A stretch of DNA of 64,000 bases from Candidatus Brachythrix odensensis (GCA_016714465.1 JADKDT010000008.1:1-64000), one strand, 5' to 3'; counted from the stretch's first letter, positions 1-9,237 are shown. Translations and numbers: made by a program. Notes: generated from the letters alone by a model not told the origin.

Positions 1-447
1 GAGCGGTTGCTGGCGCAGGATCAGCGCACCGCAGACCAAAACCAGACGGTCGGCCCGCTCCGGCCAGCGCAGACTGACCGCCTGGGCGATCATGGCGCCC
101 ATTGAATTGCCGATGAGCGTTGCCCGTTCTATTTCGAGCGCATCCATCACCGCCACAACCGTCTCGCGGAAAAACGGCAGCGTGTAGTTGCGCGACGGTT
201 TGTAACTGCGCCCGAACCCGGGAAGATCAAGCGCCACCACCCGATAGGTCTCGGACAACGGGCCGATCACATGCCGCCAGGTATCCGCGTCATCGTTCAA
301 CCCGTGCACCAGCACCACGGCTGGCTTCTCCTCAGCATCGTCTGCGCCCGTGTCATAGACGTGAATGCGCAGGAGAGACTCCTCCACCATGACGACCACG
401 TCACGGGCGAAGCGCGCCAGACCCGGGTAGAACGCAAAGACACTCAT
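1..447 (-). CDS. alpha/beta hydrolase, C-terminus cut by window edge
   Basis: Reading back from the ATG at 447 gives 149 open codons to the window edge, so the 3' part is missing. The visible part is an alpha/beta-hydrolase N-terminal half. There is an HG oxyanion segment (LVHGLND), the strand-turn VVALDLPGFGRS, and the nucleophile elbow GNSMG with the catalytic Ser. The acid and His lie outside the window. Its ATG overlaps the TGA of hflX (444-447), so it is probably translationally coupled to hflX. No signal peptide is visible, so it should be cytoplasmic. The substrate cannot be told from sequence. Confidence 0.85.
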   Translation of the reverse strand, partial: MSVFAFYPGLARFARDVVVMVEESLLRIHVYDTGADDAEEKPAVVLVHGLNDDADTWRHVIGPLSETYRVVALDLPGFGRSYKPSRNYTLPFFRETVVAVMDALEIERATLIGNSMGAMIAQAVSLRWPERADRLVLVCGALILRQQPL

Positions 448-1802
448 TCCGTGACGCGAAAGGGCAGAAAGGCCTCAAGCAATCGACCCGGAATGCGGCC
501 AGCCAGAGTGATCGTCTTTTCCTCGGGGATCTCCAGCTCGATCAAGCCCGAGCGACGAAAGAGCGACATCAGATCGCCCGACTTGTAGGGCAGTGTCACC
601 CGAATGGGGATCATCAGCTCAAACAGAGCCGCTTCGATCTCGGCCAGCAGGACATCGAAATTGCTCCGTTTCAGCGCTGAGGTGGCGATGCCGTCGCTCA
701 ACGCGCCCGACAGCCCCAGAGCAGCAACCGCGGCAGCCGGGTTCTCAAGTCCGCCAGGCAGCTTGTCGGTCTTGTTGAGGGCGATAACCATGGGCTTGTC
801 CCCCGCGCCCAGCGATGCCAGCGTCTCCATCACGGTCTCAAACTGCTCGAGGGCATGCGGGTGGGTCGCATCGACGACGTGCAGCAGGGCGTCAGCCTCG
901 GTAATCTCCTCCAGGGTGGCCCGAAACGAGGCCACCAGTTGGGTCGGCAGCTTCTGGATAAAGCCGACGGTATCGGTAAACAGCGTGTCGTGTCCGTGTG
1001 GCAATCGCACCTTGCGGGTGGTTGGATCGAGGGTGGCAAAGAGCTTGTCCTCGGCCAGCACATCAGATTTCGTTATCGCGTTCAGAAAGGTGCTTTTGCC
1101 GGCGTTGGTATAACCGACGATCGCCACTACTGGCGTGTCGCTCCGTTTGCGCGCCTTCCGATGGGTGGCGCGCTGGGCGCGAACCTTTTCAAGGTCGTCC
1201 TTGAGTCCCGAGATCACCTCGCGAATGCGGCGCCGGTCGATTTCGAGCTGTTTCTCACCGGGCCCGCGCAAGCCCACCCCCGCGTTTCCGCTGCGGCCCG
1301 TGCCACCGCCTGCCTGGCGAGCCAGATGGGTCCACTGCCGCGTAAGGCGGGGCAGCCGGTACTCGTATTGGGCCAGCTCGACCTGCAGGGCGCCCTCGGA
1401 CGTGCGGGCGTGCTGGGCGAAAATGTCGAGGATCAGGCCCGTTCGGTCGAGGACCGAGACCTTGTCGCCAAGCTGTTCCTCCAGCTCACGCTGATGACGG
1501 GGCGACAGTTCATCATCGAATACCACGACGTCGAAGCCGAGCGACTCCTTCCAGGTGACCAGTTCCTTTACCTTGCCCGGTCCGATGTAACTTGACACGT
1601 TGGGCGACTCAAGCGCCTGGGTCATCTGTCCGACCACTTCGAGCCCGGCCGTGTCGCACAGCAGGGCCAATTCCTCGAGTGATGCCTCCAGGCTGAGATG
1701 CTGTCCCTTGACCTGATGCTGGGTTGATTTGATGTCCACGCCGACCAGAAATGCCTTCTGGCGGCCGGGCTTTGTCTCAAGCGAACGATTGATTTTTGGC
1801 AT
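444..1802 (-). CDS. hflX: GTPase HflX
   Basis: 452 residues, normal length for HflX, the ribosome-associated GTPase that splits stalled or heat-damaged 70S ribosomes. The N-terminal HflX domain carries the family pattern SSYIGPGKV (about residues 70-78) and a Gly-rich GPGEKQLEIDRRRI helix before the G domain. G-domain motifs are G1 GYTNAGKST (about 229-237), G3 DTVGF (about 275) and G4 NKTD (about 340). It starts 17 bp after the EAD-domain gene and overlaps the next hydrolase by ATGA, so the three probably form one minus-strand unit. The frame is intact, unlike several neighbours. Confidence 0.96.
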   Translation of the reverse strand: MPKINRSLETKPGRQKAFLVGVDIKSTQHQVKGQHLSLEASLEELALLCDTAGLEVVGQMTQALESPNVSSYIGPGKVKELVTWKESLGFDVVVFDDELSPRHQRELEEQLGDKVSVLDRTGLILDIFAQHARTSEGALQVELAQYEYRLPRLTRQWTHLARQAGGGTGRSGNAGVGLRGPGEKQLEIDRRRIREVISGLKDDLEKVRAQRATHRKARKRSDTPVVAIVGYTNAGKSTFLNAITKSDVLAEDKLFATLDPTTRKVRLPHGHDTLFTDTVGFIQKLPTQLVASFRATLEEITEADALLHVVDATHPHALEQFETVMETLASLGAGDKPMVIALNKTDKLPGGLENPAAAVAALGLSGALSDGIATSALKRSNFDVLLAEIEAALFELMIPIRVTLPYKSGDLMSLFRRSGLIELEIPEEKTITLAGRIPGRLLEAFLPFRVTE

Positions 1803-1819
1803 GGCGTTGTGTCGCGCGC

Positions 1820-2758
1820 TCAGCGCATTCGGGTTGCCGAAAGCCTAAGGCCGCCCTGTTGGATGGCCAGGCTCTTGACGCTGTAGTTATTGAGTTCGCG
1901 GTTAAGTTGGGTTTGCGCGGACGCGACCGATGGCACGCCCGTGAGGAAGCCAGCGGGCACGGCCACCCACCCAAAGGATGATTCACTGTTTCCGAGCACG
2001 TTGACGGCGGCACCCTCGAGATTGGCGCTCAACCGGCCGGATTCGGTGCTGAGGTTGTAGATCAGGGCGACCTGACGCCCGCCCAACTGAGCCACGTCAC
2101 CGGTCACGATCATGTCGCCGTTCGCGGCGAAGCGCACGCCGACATCCGATACGTCCTTCACGCCAGATGCGCGCATGGCGTCTTCAGCCAGGGCTGTTGC
2201 GGCGCCATCCGTAAGCGCCACGTTCAACGTGCCGCCAACGGGCGTTCCATCCGCGGCGCGCTTCACGGCAAGCGCCGAGGCGCGATCGGGCGCGGGTCGC
2301 GGACCAAGCGGCAAGCTGCCCGAACCGAAGGCAATCCCAGCGCTGAAGGCGCACCCAAGCATCAGGATAAGCAACGCGCCGGCGATGAAGCCAACCTTTA
2401 GCGCGGCGGTGATCGCGGGATTCGCAAGAGCAGCAGACGTTAGCGCTGCCGGCGACGAACCGTCCGCAACGGAGGTCGCAGCGACGAGGCGGAAGGATTC
2501 CGGTGTGGCAATTGCAGCCGCTCGAAAGGCCGGCCAATCCGCCGAGGCATGCGGGCGCCGGGCAGCCGCCATGTCAATCAACGGCAGGATCCGGCCCGAA
2601 CGGGCGCAATAGTCGACCAGTTCGAATGCCTTTTTGGGGCGCGACGTGCCCTCGAGCGTCTCGTAGTCGACGCCAATGTCGGCGCTGAGCAATTCCAGCC
2701 CGGCGTCGTCGAACGCCGCGACCAGCGCTTCGCGCAAACGGGCATTCCAACTCTCCAT
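1820..2758 (-). CDS. EAD1-like effector-associated domain protein with membrane anchor
   Basis: 312 residues in three parts. Residues about 5-70 resemble the effector-associated domain EAD1: an all-helical start LREALVAAFDDAGLELL, then FELVDYCARSGR and a short polar end. EAD domains are known as death-fold-like adaptors that pair effectors with partners in bacterial conflict or signalling systems. Residues about 135-165 form one long hydrophobic membrane segment. The C-terminal about 130 residues read as alternating strands and resemble the LmeA/DUF2993 lipid-binding fold, but this match is weak. I infer an N-terminal cytoplasmic adaptor tethered to an extracytoplasmic lipid-binding-like domain. 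No EAD partner effector is visible in the window. Confidence 0.6.
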   Translation of the reverse strand: MESWNARLREALVAAFDDAGLELLSADIGVDYETLEGTSRPKKAFELVDYCARSGRILPLIDMAAARRPHASADWPAFRAAAIATPESFRLVAATSVADGSSPAALTSAALANPAITAALKVGFIAGALLILMLGCAFSAGIAFGSGSLPLGPRPAPDRASALAVKRAADGTPVGGTLNVALTDGAATALAEDAMRASGVKDVSDVGVRFAANGDMIVTGDVAQLGGRQVALIYNLSTESGRLSANLEGAAVNVLGNSESSFGWVAVPAGFLTGVPSVASAQTQLNRELNNYSVKSLAIQQGGLRLSATRMR

Positions 2759-2793
2759 AGATCAGCCTTTGAGCGTCAAACACACCCATTATT

Positions 2794-2834
2794 GGAGGCA
2801 ATAGCCAACGACTTCGCCGTGGGCTATTGCCTCC
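2794..2834 (-). terminator. hairpin after the M28 peptidase gene
   Basis: Perfect 13-bp inverted repeat (2794-2806 with 2822-2834, arm GGAGGCAATAGCC) with a 15-nt loop. It lies 24 bp past the M28 stop and before the next minus-strand gene. There is no strong T run, so the terminator role is inferred from position. Confidence 0.6.
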
Positions 2835-2857
2835 AGATTGGGCAATGTCGCTGGTTT

Positions 2858-3775
2858 TTAGCGTCCCTCCAACCAGACTTCGAGTGTCCGCCCCACCCGC
2901 TCGAGACTCGCCGGGCTCAGCTTGTCCAGCGTGTCGCTCACCCGATGCCAGTGCGGATAGTCGAAGTCGATGATGTCCACACTCCGAATGCCGCGCTCGA
3001 CAAACGGAGTGTGATCGTCAAGCATACTCCACTTCGCCGCCGGCGTGAACTGGTCGCCGTAGCCCAGGCGACCGGCTACGGCCCAGATCTCCTGGGACAG
3101 ACCCAGGTCTGAGTTGCGGTCGAAGTAGAGCTCCTGCTGGGCATCGCCGATCATGTCGACGATGACCACGGCGGCCGGAGTGGCGGGCGCGTATTTTTCC
3201 AGCTCGCTAGCGAATTGGCGGGACCCCGCGATCCAATCCCAGCCATCGAGTTGGCCGTTGTCCTCGGCATCGAAGAAAACCAGCATAACGCGCTTGCCAG
3301 CAAGCTGCGTGTCAAGCGCACGGGCCAGTTCCAGCAGCACCGCCACACCGCTGGCCCCATCATTGGCCCCAGGCACGGGCTGGTCGGGAAACTGAGGGTC
3401 CTGATCGGCCCTGCGGCGCGTATCGTAATGGGCGCCGAGCAACACGACGTCACCGGCCTGGCCCTTTATACCGATCAGGTTGCGGACCGACGTGCCGCGA
3501 TAGTTGAACTCCTGAGTGCGGGTCTGCCAGCCCTGTTTGGCCAGCTCGGCCAGGATCGAATCGCCCAAGGCGCGCAGGGCTGGACTCCCCGTGGGGCGCG
3601 GACCGAATGCCATCTGGGCGGCCGCGTGGGCAAAGGCGCGATCCCCCTGAAATGTAAGGGGCGCCTTGGGCGAAGGTGCCGGGGCCAGGGTCGGCGTCTG
3701 GACAGGCCCGGCGGCGCAGGCGCAAAAGACCAAAGCAGCCGCCAGTCCAAAGGTCAGTCGAGGGAGTTTAGCCAT
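2858..3775 (-). CDS. secreted M28 family metallopeptidase / glutaminyl cyclase-like
   Basis: 305 residues. A hydrophobic N-terminus ending in CAC suggests an export signal, possibly a lipoprotein, though the lipobox is not canonical. M28 metal-site motifs are in order: GAHYDTR (first His), PGANDGASGVA (bridging Asp), FFDAEDNG (catalytic Glu and metal Asp), and a late DFDYPHWHRVSDT stretch (final His). The last segment is also typical of glutaminyl-peptide cyclotransferases, which share the fold, so either an aminopeptidase or a cyclase is possible. The ATG overlaps the end of trmFO by 22 bp, and a hairpin follows. Acts outside the membrane if the signal is real. Confidence 0.85.
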   Translation of the reverse strand: MAKLPRLTFGLAAALVFCACAAGPVQTPTLAPAPSPKAPLTFQGDRAFAHAAAQMAFGPRPTGSPALRALGDSILAELAKQGWQTRTQEFNYRGTSVRNLIGIKGQAGDVVLLGAHYDTRRRADQDPQFPDQPVPGANDGASGVAVLLELARALDTQLAGKRVMLVFFDAEDNGQLDGWDWIAGSRQFASELEKYAPATPAAVVIVDMIGDAQQELYFDRNSDLGLSQEIWAVAGRLGYGDQFTPAAKWSMLDDHTPFVERGIRSVDIIDFDYPHWHRVSDTLDKLSPASLERVGRTLEVWLEGR

Positions 3776-5174
3776 GCCTCGAAGTCCATTCGCGCCCGTT
3801 CCGAATGAGCAATCGCGCGCTGGCGTTTGTCGCGCGGGGGTGTGTCAAGCGGGGGCAGGATGCCGACGTTTGCCTTCATCGGCTGGAAGAGCTTGGGCTC
3901 GCAATGGGTGACATAGTGGACCAGGGCGCCCAGCATCGTAGACGGCGGCGGAGCGACCGGATCCTTGCCCGCGACAGTCCGGGCGGCGTTGATCCCGGCC
4001 AGCAGGCCGGTGGCGGCGTTTCCGGCGTAGCCTTCAACCCCGACGATCTGCCCCGCAAAATAGAGCGGAGACGGATGCGGGCGGGCCGACGGCGCGCGCG
4101 GCGCATACCGCAGGCTGTCTTCAAGCAACACCGGCGATTGGATGAAGGTGTTCCGGTGCATCTGGCCGTAGCGGACGAACTCTGCGGTTTCGAGCCCCGG
4201 GATCATCCACGCAGCACACGGTCCTGCTCGGGAAACTTCAAATTGGTCTGGAAGCCGACCAGGTTGTAGAGCGTGCCAGCGATGTTGTCCTGCCGGAGTT
4301 GCACGACGGCGTGCGGGCGTTTGCCCGTGCGCGGATCGCGCAGGCCCACCGGCCGCAACGGACCCCAGGCAAGCGCTTCCAGTCCGCGCCGGCCCATGAC
4401 CTCCACCGGCAGACAGCCCTCGAAAAAGCGATTGTCATTGACTTCAAAGTCCCGCAGGGGCGCAGTTTCAGCCGTTGTGAGCGCAGCCACAAAGGAGGCG
4501 TACTCCTCGCGCGACATCGGGCAGTTGATGTAATCGCCCGCGGGCACCTCGGCAGGAGGCTCGGCGAAACGCGTGCCATCGGCGTTGCGATCGAGGCGCT
4601 CGCCCTCTGATGTCTTCCAGCCGTAGCGACTGGCCCGAAAGGCGCGCTCGAAGTTGACCGACTCGAGGGTGACGATCGGCGCAATGGCGTCCCAGAAATA
4701 GAGGTTCTCGCCGCCGCCCAACCTGGCAATGTCGGCGGCGAGTGCATCCGAGGTAAGCGGGCCACTGGCGACGATGACGACCGACTGCGGGTCATCTGGT
4801 ATTCGGGGCATCTCGTCCCGGACCAGGGTGATGCCCGGGTGGGCAAGGATGCGACTTTGCACGGCGTGGGCGAACGCATCCCGATCGACTGCCAATGCGC
4901 CGCCCGCGGGCACGGTGGCCTCGATGGAAGCGGTAATGATCAATGAGTCGAGCCGGCGCATTTCGCGCTTGAGCACGCCTGGAGCCTTGGTTTCGTCATC
5001 GGCGCCCAGAGAATTGCTGCACACCAACTCGGCCAGGTTGCCCGTCGTGTGAGCGGGCGTCATCTTTCGCGGGCGCATCTCGTACAGCCGAACGGGCACA
5101 CCCCGTTGGGCTACCTGCCAGGCTGCCTCGCAGCCTGCGAGGCCTCCGCCGATGACGATCACGTTGTTGGGCAT
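3754..5174 (-). CDS. trmFO: tRNA m5U54 methyltransferase TrmFO, frame broken
   Basis: TrmFO uses methylenetetrahydrofolate and FADH2 to methylate U54 of tRNA. The N-terminal FAD motif is IGGGLAGCEAAW. TrmFO patterns such as ELVCSNSLGADD, YINCPMSREEY and GFQTNLKFPEQ follow. The reading frame stops at 4203 right after LRG, and the next frame (ATG at 4206) continues with MIPGLETAEFVRYGQMHRNTF, which is the next conserved TrmFO block with nothing missing. The total span of 1421 nt is one short of a multiple of three, so a single lost base near 4205 explains it. The halves overlap as ATGA, so a split protein is possible, but an assembly error is more likely. Confidence 0.9.
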
Positions 5175-5200
5175 GCGCCAAATTGCGGCTTATTTGATTA

Positions 5201-5241
5201 AAACAACCCCCGCCCGTCCGATGACGGGGCGGGGGTTGTTT
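5201..5241 (-). terminator. intrinsic terminator after the molybdenum hydroxylase operon
   Basis: Perfect 14-bp stem (5201-5214 with 5228-5241; arm AAACAACCCCCGCC) directly after the MoaD-like stop. On the minus strand it is followed by a T-rich stretch (TTTTAATCAAATAA), as expected for a rho-independent terminator. Confidence 0.85.
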
Positions 5242-5246
5242 CGTCA

Positions 5247-5528
5247 TTAAGATCGCCTAAGGGGGAGGCCCCCACGCACGGCGTGCACAAAGTGCACTTC
5301 GCTTGCCGGTGCGACCGGCGCGCGCAGGCCATCCGGCTGGACTTCGCCATCAACAACAACGCCCAGGCCGGGCATCATGCGCGAACCCTCAACGAGACGC
5401 GCCTTGACCCCTGGGAAGAGCGCCTCGAATGAATCGATGAGGGCGCCCACAGTGGCGCCCTCCAACTCGATCTGTCGCAACCCATCCGCGCGCTCGCGCA
5501 GCAACGGGGGAACAAAGACGACTGCCAT
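5247..5528 (-). CDS. MoaD/ThiS-family beta-grasp protein
   Basis: 93 residues from the ATG at 5528, which shares its A with the TGA of the preceding molybdopterin-subunit gene (TGATG coupling). A TTG one codon upstream is also open, but ATG is preferred. The beta-grasp pattern is clear: VVFVPPLLRE at the start, EGATVGALIDSFEALFPG in the helix, and VVVDGE in the middle. MoaD/ThiS proteins normally end exactly in Gly-Gly. Here VRGG (residues 84-87) is followed by six extra residues, LPLRRS. I infer a sulfur carrier dedicated to, or co-regulated with, this molybdenum enzyme. If so, the tail must be removed or tolerated. Confidence 0.8.
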   Translation of the reverse strand: MAVVFVPPLLRERADGLRQIELEGATVGALIDSFEALFPGVKARLVEGSRMMPGLGVVVDGEVQPDGLRAPVAPASEVHFVHAVRGGLPLRRS

Positions 5529-7810
5529 CAACCAGACGCCGGCGCAGCCGCCGCTACAAGCGCCGCCAGGTTGCGCGCTGGGGACATCGGAAGCTCCATC
5601 ATCCGCACGCCGGTGGCGTCAAAGATGGCATTCGCGATTGCGCCCGCGGGCGGGACAATCGGTACCTCACCCACCCCGCGCACGCCATATGGATGCTTCG
5701 GGTTCGGCACCTCGACCAGGACGGCCTCAATCATCGGCAAGTCGAGGGTGGTCGGCATGCGGTAGTCGAGCAACCCGGCGTTCAGCAATTTGCCGTTCTT
5801 ATCGTAGACGTACTCCTCATTCAGCGCCCAGCCGATCCCCTGCGCCGCCCCGCCCTGGATCTGCCCTTCGACGTAGCTGGGGTGGATGGCATGGCCAACA
5901 TCCTGAGTCGCTGTATAACGCAGAATGTCCACCTTTCCGGTTTCGATGTCAACCTCGACATCGACGATGTGGGTGGCAAACGCGGTGCCCTCGCCCTTGG
6001 TCCTCATCGAATGGCTGACCACAATCGGACCGCCGGTCTTGTCCAAGTCGGCGGCGACCTGGGCATAGGGGATGTTGTTCATCGCGCCGTTGCTGAAGAC
6101 GCCGTTCTCGAAACTGACTTGGCCCGGCTCGGTTTCGAGCATCTTCGCTGCTCGCGCGATGAGTTCAGTCCGGATCTTCTGGCCGATCTCATAGACCACC
6201 CAGCCGGTCGCGAACGTCGTGCGGCTGCCGCCCGTCGCATCGTTGTATCCGACACTGTCGGTGTCCACCACCTGAGGTTTGACCTGGTCAACCGGGATGC
6301 CCAGCGATTCAGCAAATTGCATGGCAATCCCTGTCCGGCTGCCGCCGATGTCGGTCGAGCCTTCGGTCAGGCTGACCGTGCCATCGGGATTGACCGTGGC
6401 GGAAGCGGAGGAGGTCCCGCCGAAGTTGAACCAGAACCCACTGGCGACCCCACGCCCGCGCCGGCGCGGACCGCTGCCGCGCTCAAGCGGGCTGGTGTAG
6501 TGCGGGTGATGCTGCGCGGCCTCGAGGGTCTCGACAAAGCCGATGCGGGGAAAGATCGGGCCATCGGCTCGGCGGGTGCCCTCTTTGGCCGCATTCTTCA
6601 TCCGGATCTCGATTGGATCGATGTTCAGCGCGCGGGCGACCTCGTCCAACGCGGACTCTGACGCGTAGGCGGCATTCGTGCCGCCGGGGGCGCGATAAGC
6701 ATTCGCCTTGGGCTTGTTGCACAGCACGTCATAGCCATCAATGACAACGTTGGGGATATCGTATGGCGCCAGAATGACGCCACTGCCGGCTCCGACGGGC
6801 GAACCCGGGTAAGCGCCTGCTTCGTAGGCCATCCAGACCTGGGCGGCGGTGAGGCGCCCGTCGCGGGTCGCGCCGTACTTGACCTTGATGATTGAGGCGC
6901 TGGTCGGTCCGGTTGCGGCGAGCACTTCGGTCCGGTTCATCGTCATCTTGACCGCCCGCCCGCCGGCTTTTCGCGACAGCAGGGCCGCAACAGGTTCAAG
7001 GTAGACGCTTACTTTCCCGCCAAATCCGCCCCCGATCTCAGTCGGGATGACTTTGATATGCGAGATGGGCACGCCCAGGATTTCGGAAACTTCGCTGCGC
7101 ACCCCGAACGCGCCCTGCGTGGCGCAGTAGATGATGAGCTGGCCATCGGCGTTCCACTGGGCCGTGGCGCTGTGCGGCTCGATATAGCCCTGGTGCACCG
7201 TGCCGGTTTTGTACTCGCGCTCGATGATGACGTCGGCGGCCGCAAAGCCCGCGGCGATATCGCCCTTCTCGTGCCGGAAGTGCTCGGCCACATTGCTGGG
7301 GGTCTTGCCCTTTTCGCCCAGCTCGTTGGTGACGACGTCAGGGTGCAATGGCGCGGCACCGGGCGCCATGGCCGTCGCCAGATCGAGGATCGGCGGCAGG
7401 ACTTCATATTCGACCCGAATCAGCGCGGCAGCCTGATCGGCGATCGTCTGAGTCGTCGCCGCGACGGCCGCAATCGCGTGACCCCAATACAGGGCCGTGC
7501 GGCCCGCCAGGATATTGCCCGATAGGTGGCGCAGATTGATCGCGCCTTCGCCCGTTGCGGCGAATTTGTCAGCGATTGCCGGCAAATCCGCGCCCGTGAC
7601 GACGGACTTCACGCCCGGAAGCGCTTCAGCGGCGCTGGCGTCAATTGACAGGATGCGCGCGTGGGCATGCGGGCTGCGCAACATGGCCCCATAGAGTTGG
7701 CCGTTCATTCGGACATCGGCGCCATACAGCGCGCGACCCGTCACTTTGTCCACACCGTCGTGGCGGACAGGGCGCGTGCCGATTACTTTGAAAACAGTCT
7801 GGTCTGACAT
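5528..7810 (-). CDS. xanthine dehydrogenase-family molybdopterin subunit
   Basis: 760 residues. The start is the ATG at 7810, not the longer open frame, because GGAGG lies 7 bp upstream and the protein then begins MSDQTVFKVIGTRPVRHDG, the usual start of the family. The Ald_Xan_dh_C a/b hammerhead part is followed by the molybdopterin-binding domain, with GGGFGGKVSVYLEP, NAYRAPGGTNAAYASE and, near the end, YGVRGVGEVPIVPP. The active-site loop lacks the AYRCSFR signature of form I CO dehydrogenase, so a purine, aldehyde or aromatic hydroxylase is more likely. Third gene of an operon FAD - 2Fe-2S - Mo - MoaD-like. Intact frame. Confidence 0.93.
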   Translation of the reverse strand: MSDQTVFKVIGTRPVRHDGVDKVTGRALYGADVRMNGQLYGAMLRSPHAHARILSIDASAAEALPGVKSVVTGADLPAIADKFAATGEGAINLRHLSGNILAGRTALYWGHAIAAVAATTQTIADQAAALIRVEYEVLPPILDLATAMAPGAAPLHPDVVTNELGEKGKTPSNVAEHFRHEKGDIAAGFAAADVIIEREYKTGTVHQGYIEPHSATAQWNADGQLIIYCATQGAFGVRSEVSEILGVPISHIKVIPTEIGGGFGGKVSVYLEPVAALLSRKAGGRAVKMTMNRTEVLAATGPTSASIIKVKYGATRDGRLTAAQVWMAYEAGAYPGSPVGAGSGVILAPYDIPNVVIDGYDVLCNKPKANAYRAPGGTNAAYASESALDEVARALNIDPIEIRMKNAAKEGTRRADGPIFPRIGFVETLEAAQHHPHYTSPLERGSGPRRRGRGVASGFWFNFGGTSSASATVNPDGTVSLTEGSTDIGGSRTGIAMQFAESLGIPVDQVKPQVVDTDSVGYNDATGGSRTTFATGWVVYEIGQKIRTELIARAAKMLETEPGQVSFENGVFSNGAMNNIPYAQVAADLDKTGGPIVVSHSMRTKGEGTAFATHIVDVEVDIETGKVDILRYTATQDVGHAIHPSYVEGQIQGGAAQGIGWALNEEYVYDKNGKLLNAGLLDYRMPTTLDLPMIEAVLVEVPNPKHPYGVRGVGEVPIVPPAGAIANAIFDATGVRMMELPMSPARNLAALVAAAAPASG

Positions 7811-7841
7811 TTGTTTGACCTCCACAGATGCGCGGACGAGG

Positions 7842-8309
7842 TTACGCGGCCGCGGCCGTGGCAAGCACGGCGCGCACGATCTTGTCGTAGCCGGTGCAGC
7901 GGCACAGGTTACCCGCCAGGAAGTGGCGGACCTCGGCCTCAGTTGGATGCGGGTTCCGATCGAGCAAGGCTTTGCTCGCGACAATGAACCCGGGCGTGCA
8001 GATACCGCACTGCAGCGCGGCGTTCTCGAGGAATTGCTGCTGAAGCGGATGCAATCCTTCGCGCGGGGTCAGACCCTCGATCGTGGTCACCTGGCGGCCC
8101 TCGACCTCGGGCGCAAGGACGAGGCAGGAGTTGACCAGCACGCCATCCAATAAGACACTACACGCGCCGCAATTACCGTTGCTGCAGCCTTCCTTGGTGC
8201 CGGTCAGCAGAAGCGTGTCGCGCAACGCATGCAGCAGGGTCTCATGCGGTTCACACAGGAACTCGGCGGGTTCGCCGTTGACGGTGGAATTGACAACAAG
8301 ATGGGACAT
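7842..8309 (-). CDS. 2Fe-2S subunit of molybdenum hydroxylase
   Basis: 155 residues from the ATG at 8309. The first 2Fe-2S cluster is bound by CSNGNCGACSVLLDG plus a later Cys (NSCLVLA). The second all-helical cluster has CGICTPGF and CRCTGY. Order and spacing match the XdhC/CoxS family, usual length about 155. It passes electrons from the molybdenum centre to the FAD subunit. It lies 31 bp before the molybdopterin gene and 32 bp after the FAD gene. Confidence 0.95.
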   Translation of the reverse strand: MSHLVVNSTVNGEPAEFLCEPHETLLHALRDTLLLTGTKEGCSNGNCGACSVLLDGVLVNSCLVLAPEVEGRQVTTIEGLTPREGLHPLQQQFLENAALQCGICTPGFIVASKALLDRNPHPTEAEVRHFLAGNLCRCTGYDKIVRAVLATAAAA

Positions 8310-8341
8310 GGGATTTCGGGTTAAGCTAAAGAATTCGGAAA

Positions 8342-9143
8342 TCACGCGAGACGCTGTATGGCCTTGTCGAAGGCGCGCCGGGTCAGAACGTTCACGAGGC
8401 GCCGGCGCTGAACGGCGGTGCCACGCACATCGTCTATTGGGCGGGCGGCGGCTTCGGCCGCTGCGCCGAGACGCGCAGCCAGATCCGCCGACGGAACTTG
8501 ACCAGCCGCGATGGCGGCCGCGTCGGCCCCTCATCGAGCCGCATCGAAATACCGGCTGAGGCAACGGCGATGTCCATTTCATTGCGCGGAATGAAGCGCA
8601 GATACGCGGCGCAGAAACCGGGAACTGGCGCGGGAACCCGAACTGCCACAAGGAGTTCGCCTGGCGCGAGCGCATTCCGGCCAGGACCAAGCAGGAAGTC
8701 AGTAGCGGCCATTTCGCGGCGTCCGCCCGGGCCGGCAATGACAAGGGTGGCGCCATGGACGATGAGCGCGGGGATGGCGTCACCCGCCGGCGACGCGGTG
8801 CACAGATTGCCGCCCAGGCTCGCCCGGCCTTGAATCTGGGTGCCACCAATCAGCGAAACGCCGTCAACCAGGCCCGGCCAGCGGCGGGCGACTTCTGGAT
8901 CACGGCTGATGCGCTGGCAGGATACCGATGCGCCGATCGTCAATACACCTTGCGCTCCGATTTCGAGCGACATGAGTTCGGGGATGCGCTTTGACATCCA
9001 CGACGGCATCAGGCCGTCCGGCGGCCCTCGCGGAGCATCGGAATGAGATCCGTGCCGCCGGCCAGTGGGCGACTCACGCCCTTTGACAAGGCGGCGACGG
9101 CATCTTCGATTGTGGCGACGGATAAGAAGTTAAAAGTTTGCAT
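8342..9143 (-). pseudogene. FAD-binding subunit of molybdenum hydroxylase, several frame breaks
   Basis: The protein starts at the ATG at 9143 (MQTFNFLSVATIEDAV, then the FAD motif PLAGGTDLIPMLREG). It changes frame near 9020 and again near 9005; removing one G from GG and one A from AAA would restore PDAVVDVK then RIPELMSLE. It continues through GGNLCTASPAGDAIPAL and RNEMDIAVASAG, then shifts again near 8510 before a normal CoxM-type C-terminus (RPIDDVRGTAVQRRRLVNVLTRRAF read in short pieces), ending at 8342. About 20 residues around the usual ALGAVAPTP block seem missing. Family members are about 285 residues; this span allows about 267. Homopolymer errors explain the first two breaks. The third may be a true deletion. 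Listed as broken, but possibly functional in the organism. Confidence 0.75.
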
Positions 9144-9237
9144 CTTCGTGGACGCGCGCCTCGGCGCGCAGTTGACATTCATAGATTGATGGGCAGGTGT
9201 GATTATCGCCCGAAATCGCCCAGGCGGCCAGGGATGT

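Noticed and set aside
855..1595. 246-codon plus-strand open frame opposite hflX
   Set aside because: No family-like sequence. It is antisense to the intact GTPase motifs of hflX.
4190..4220. Programmed frameshift in trmFO
   Set aside because: There is no slippery heptamer or stimulating hairpin at the break, and the window has many similar breaks in unrelated genes.
5528..9143. Form I carbon monoxide dehydrogenase (coxMSL)
   Set aside because: The gene order fits, but the large subunit has AYRAPGG in place of the AYRCSFR active-site loop.
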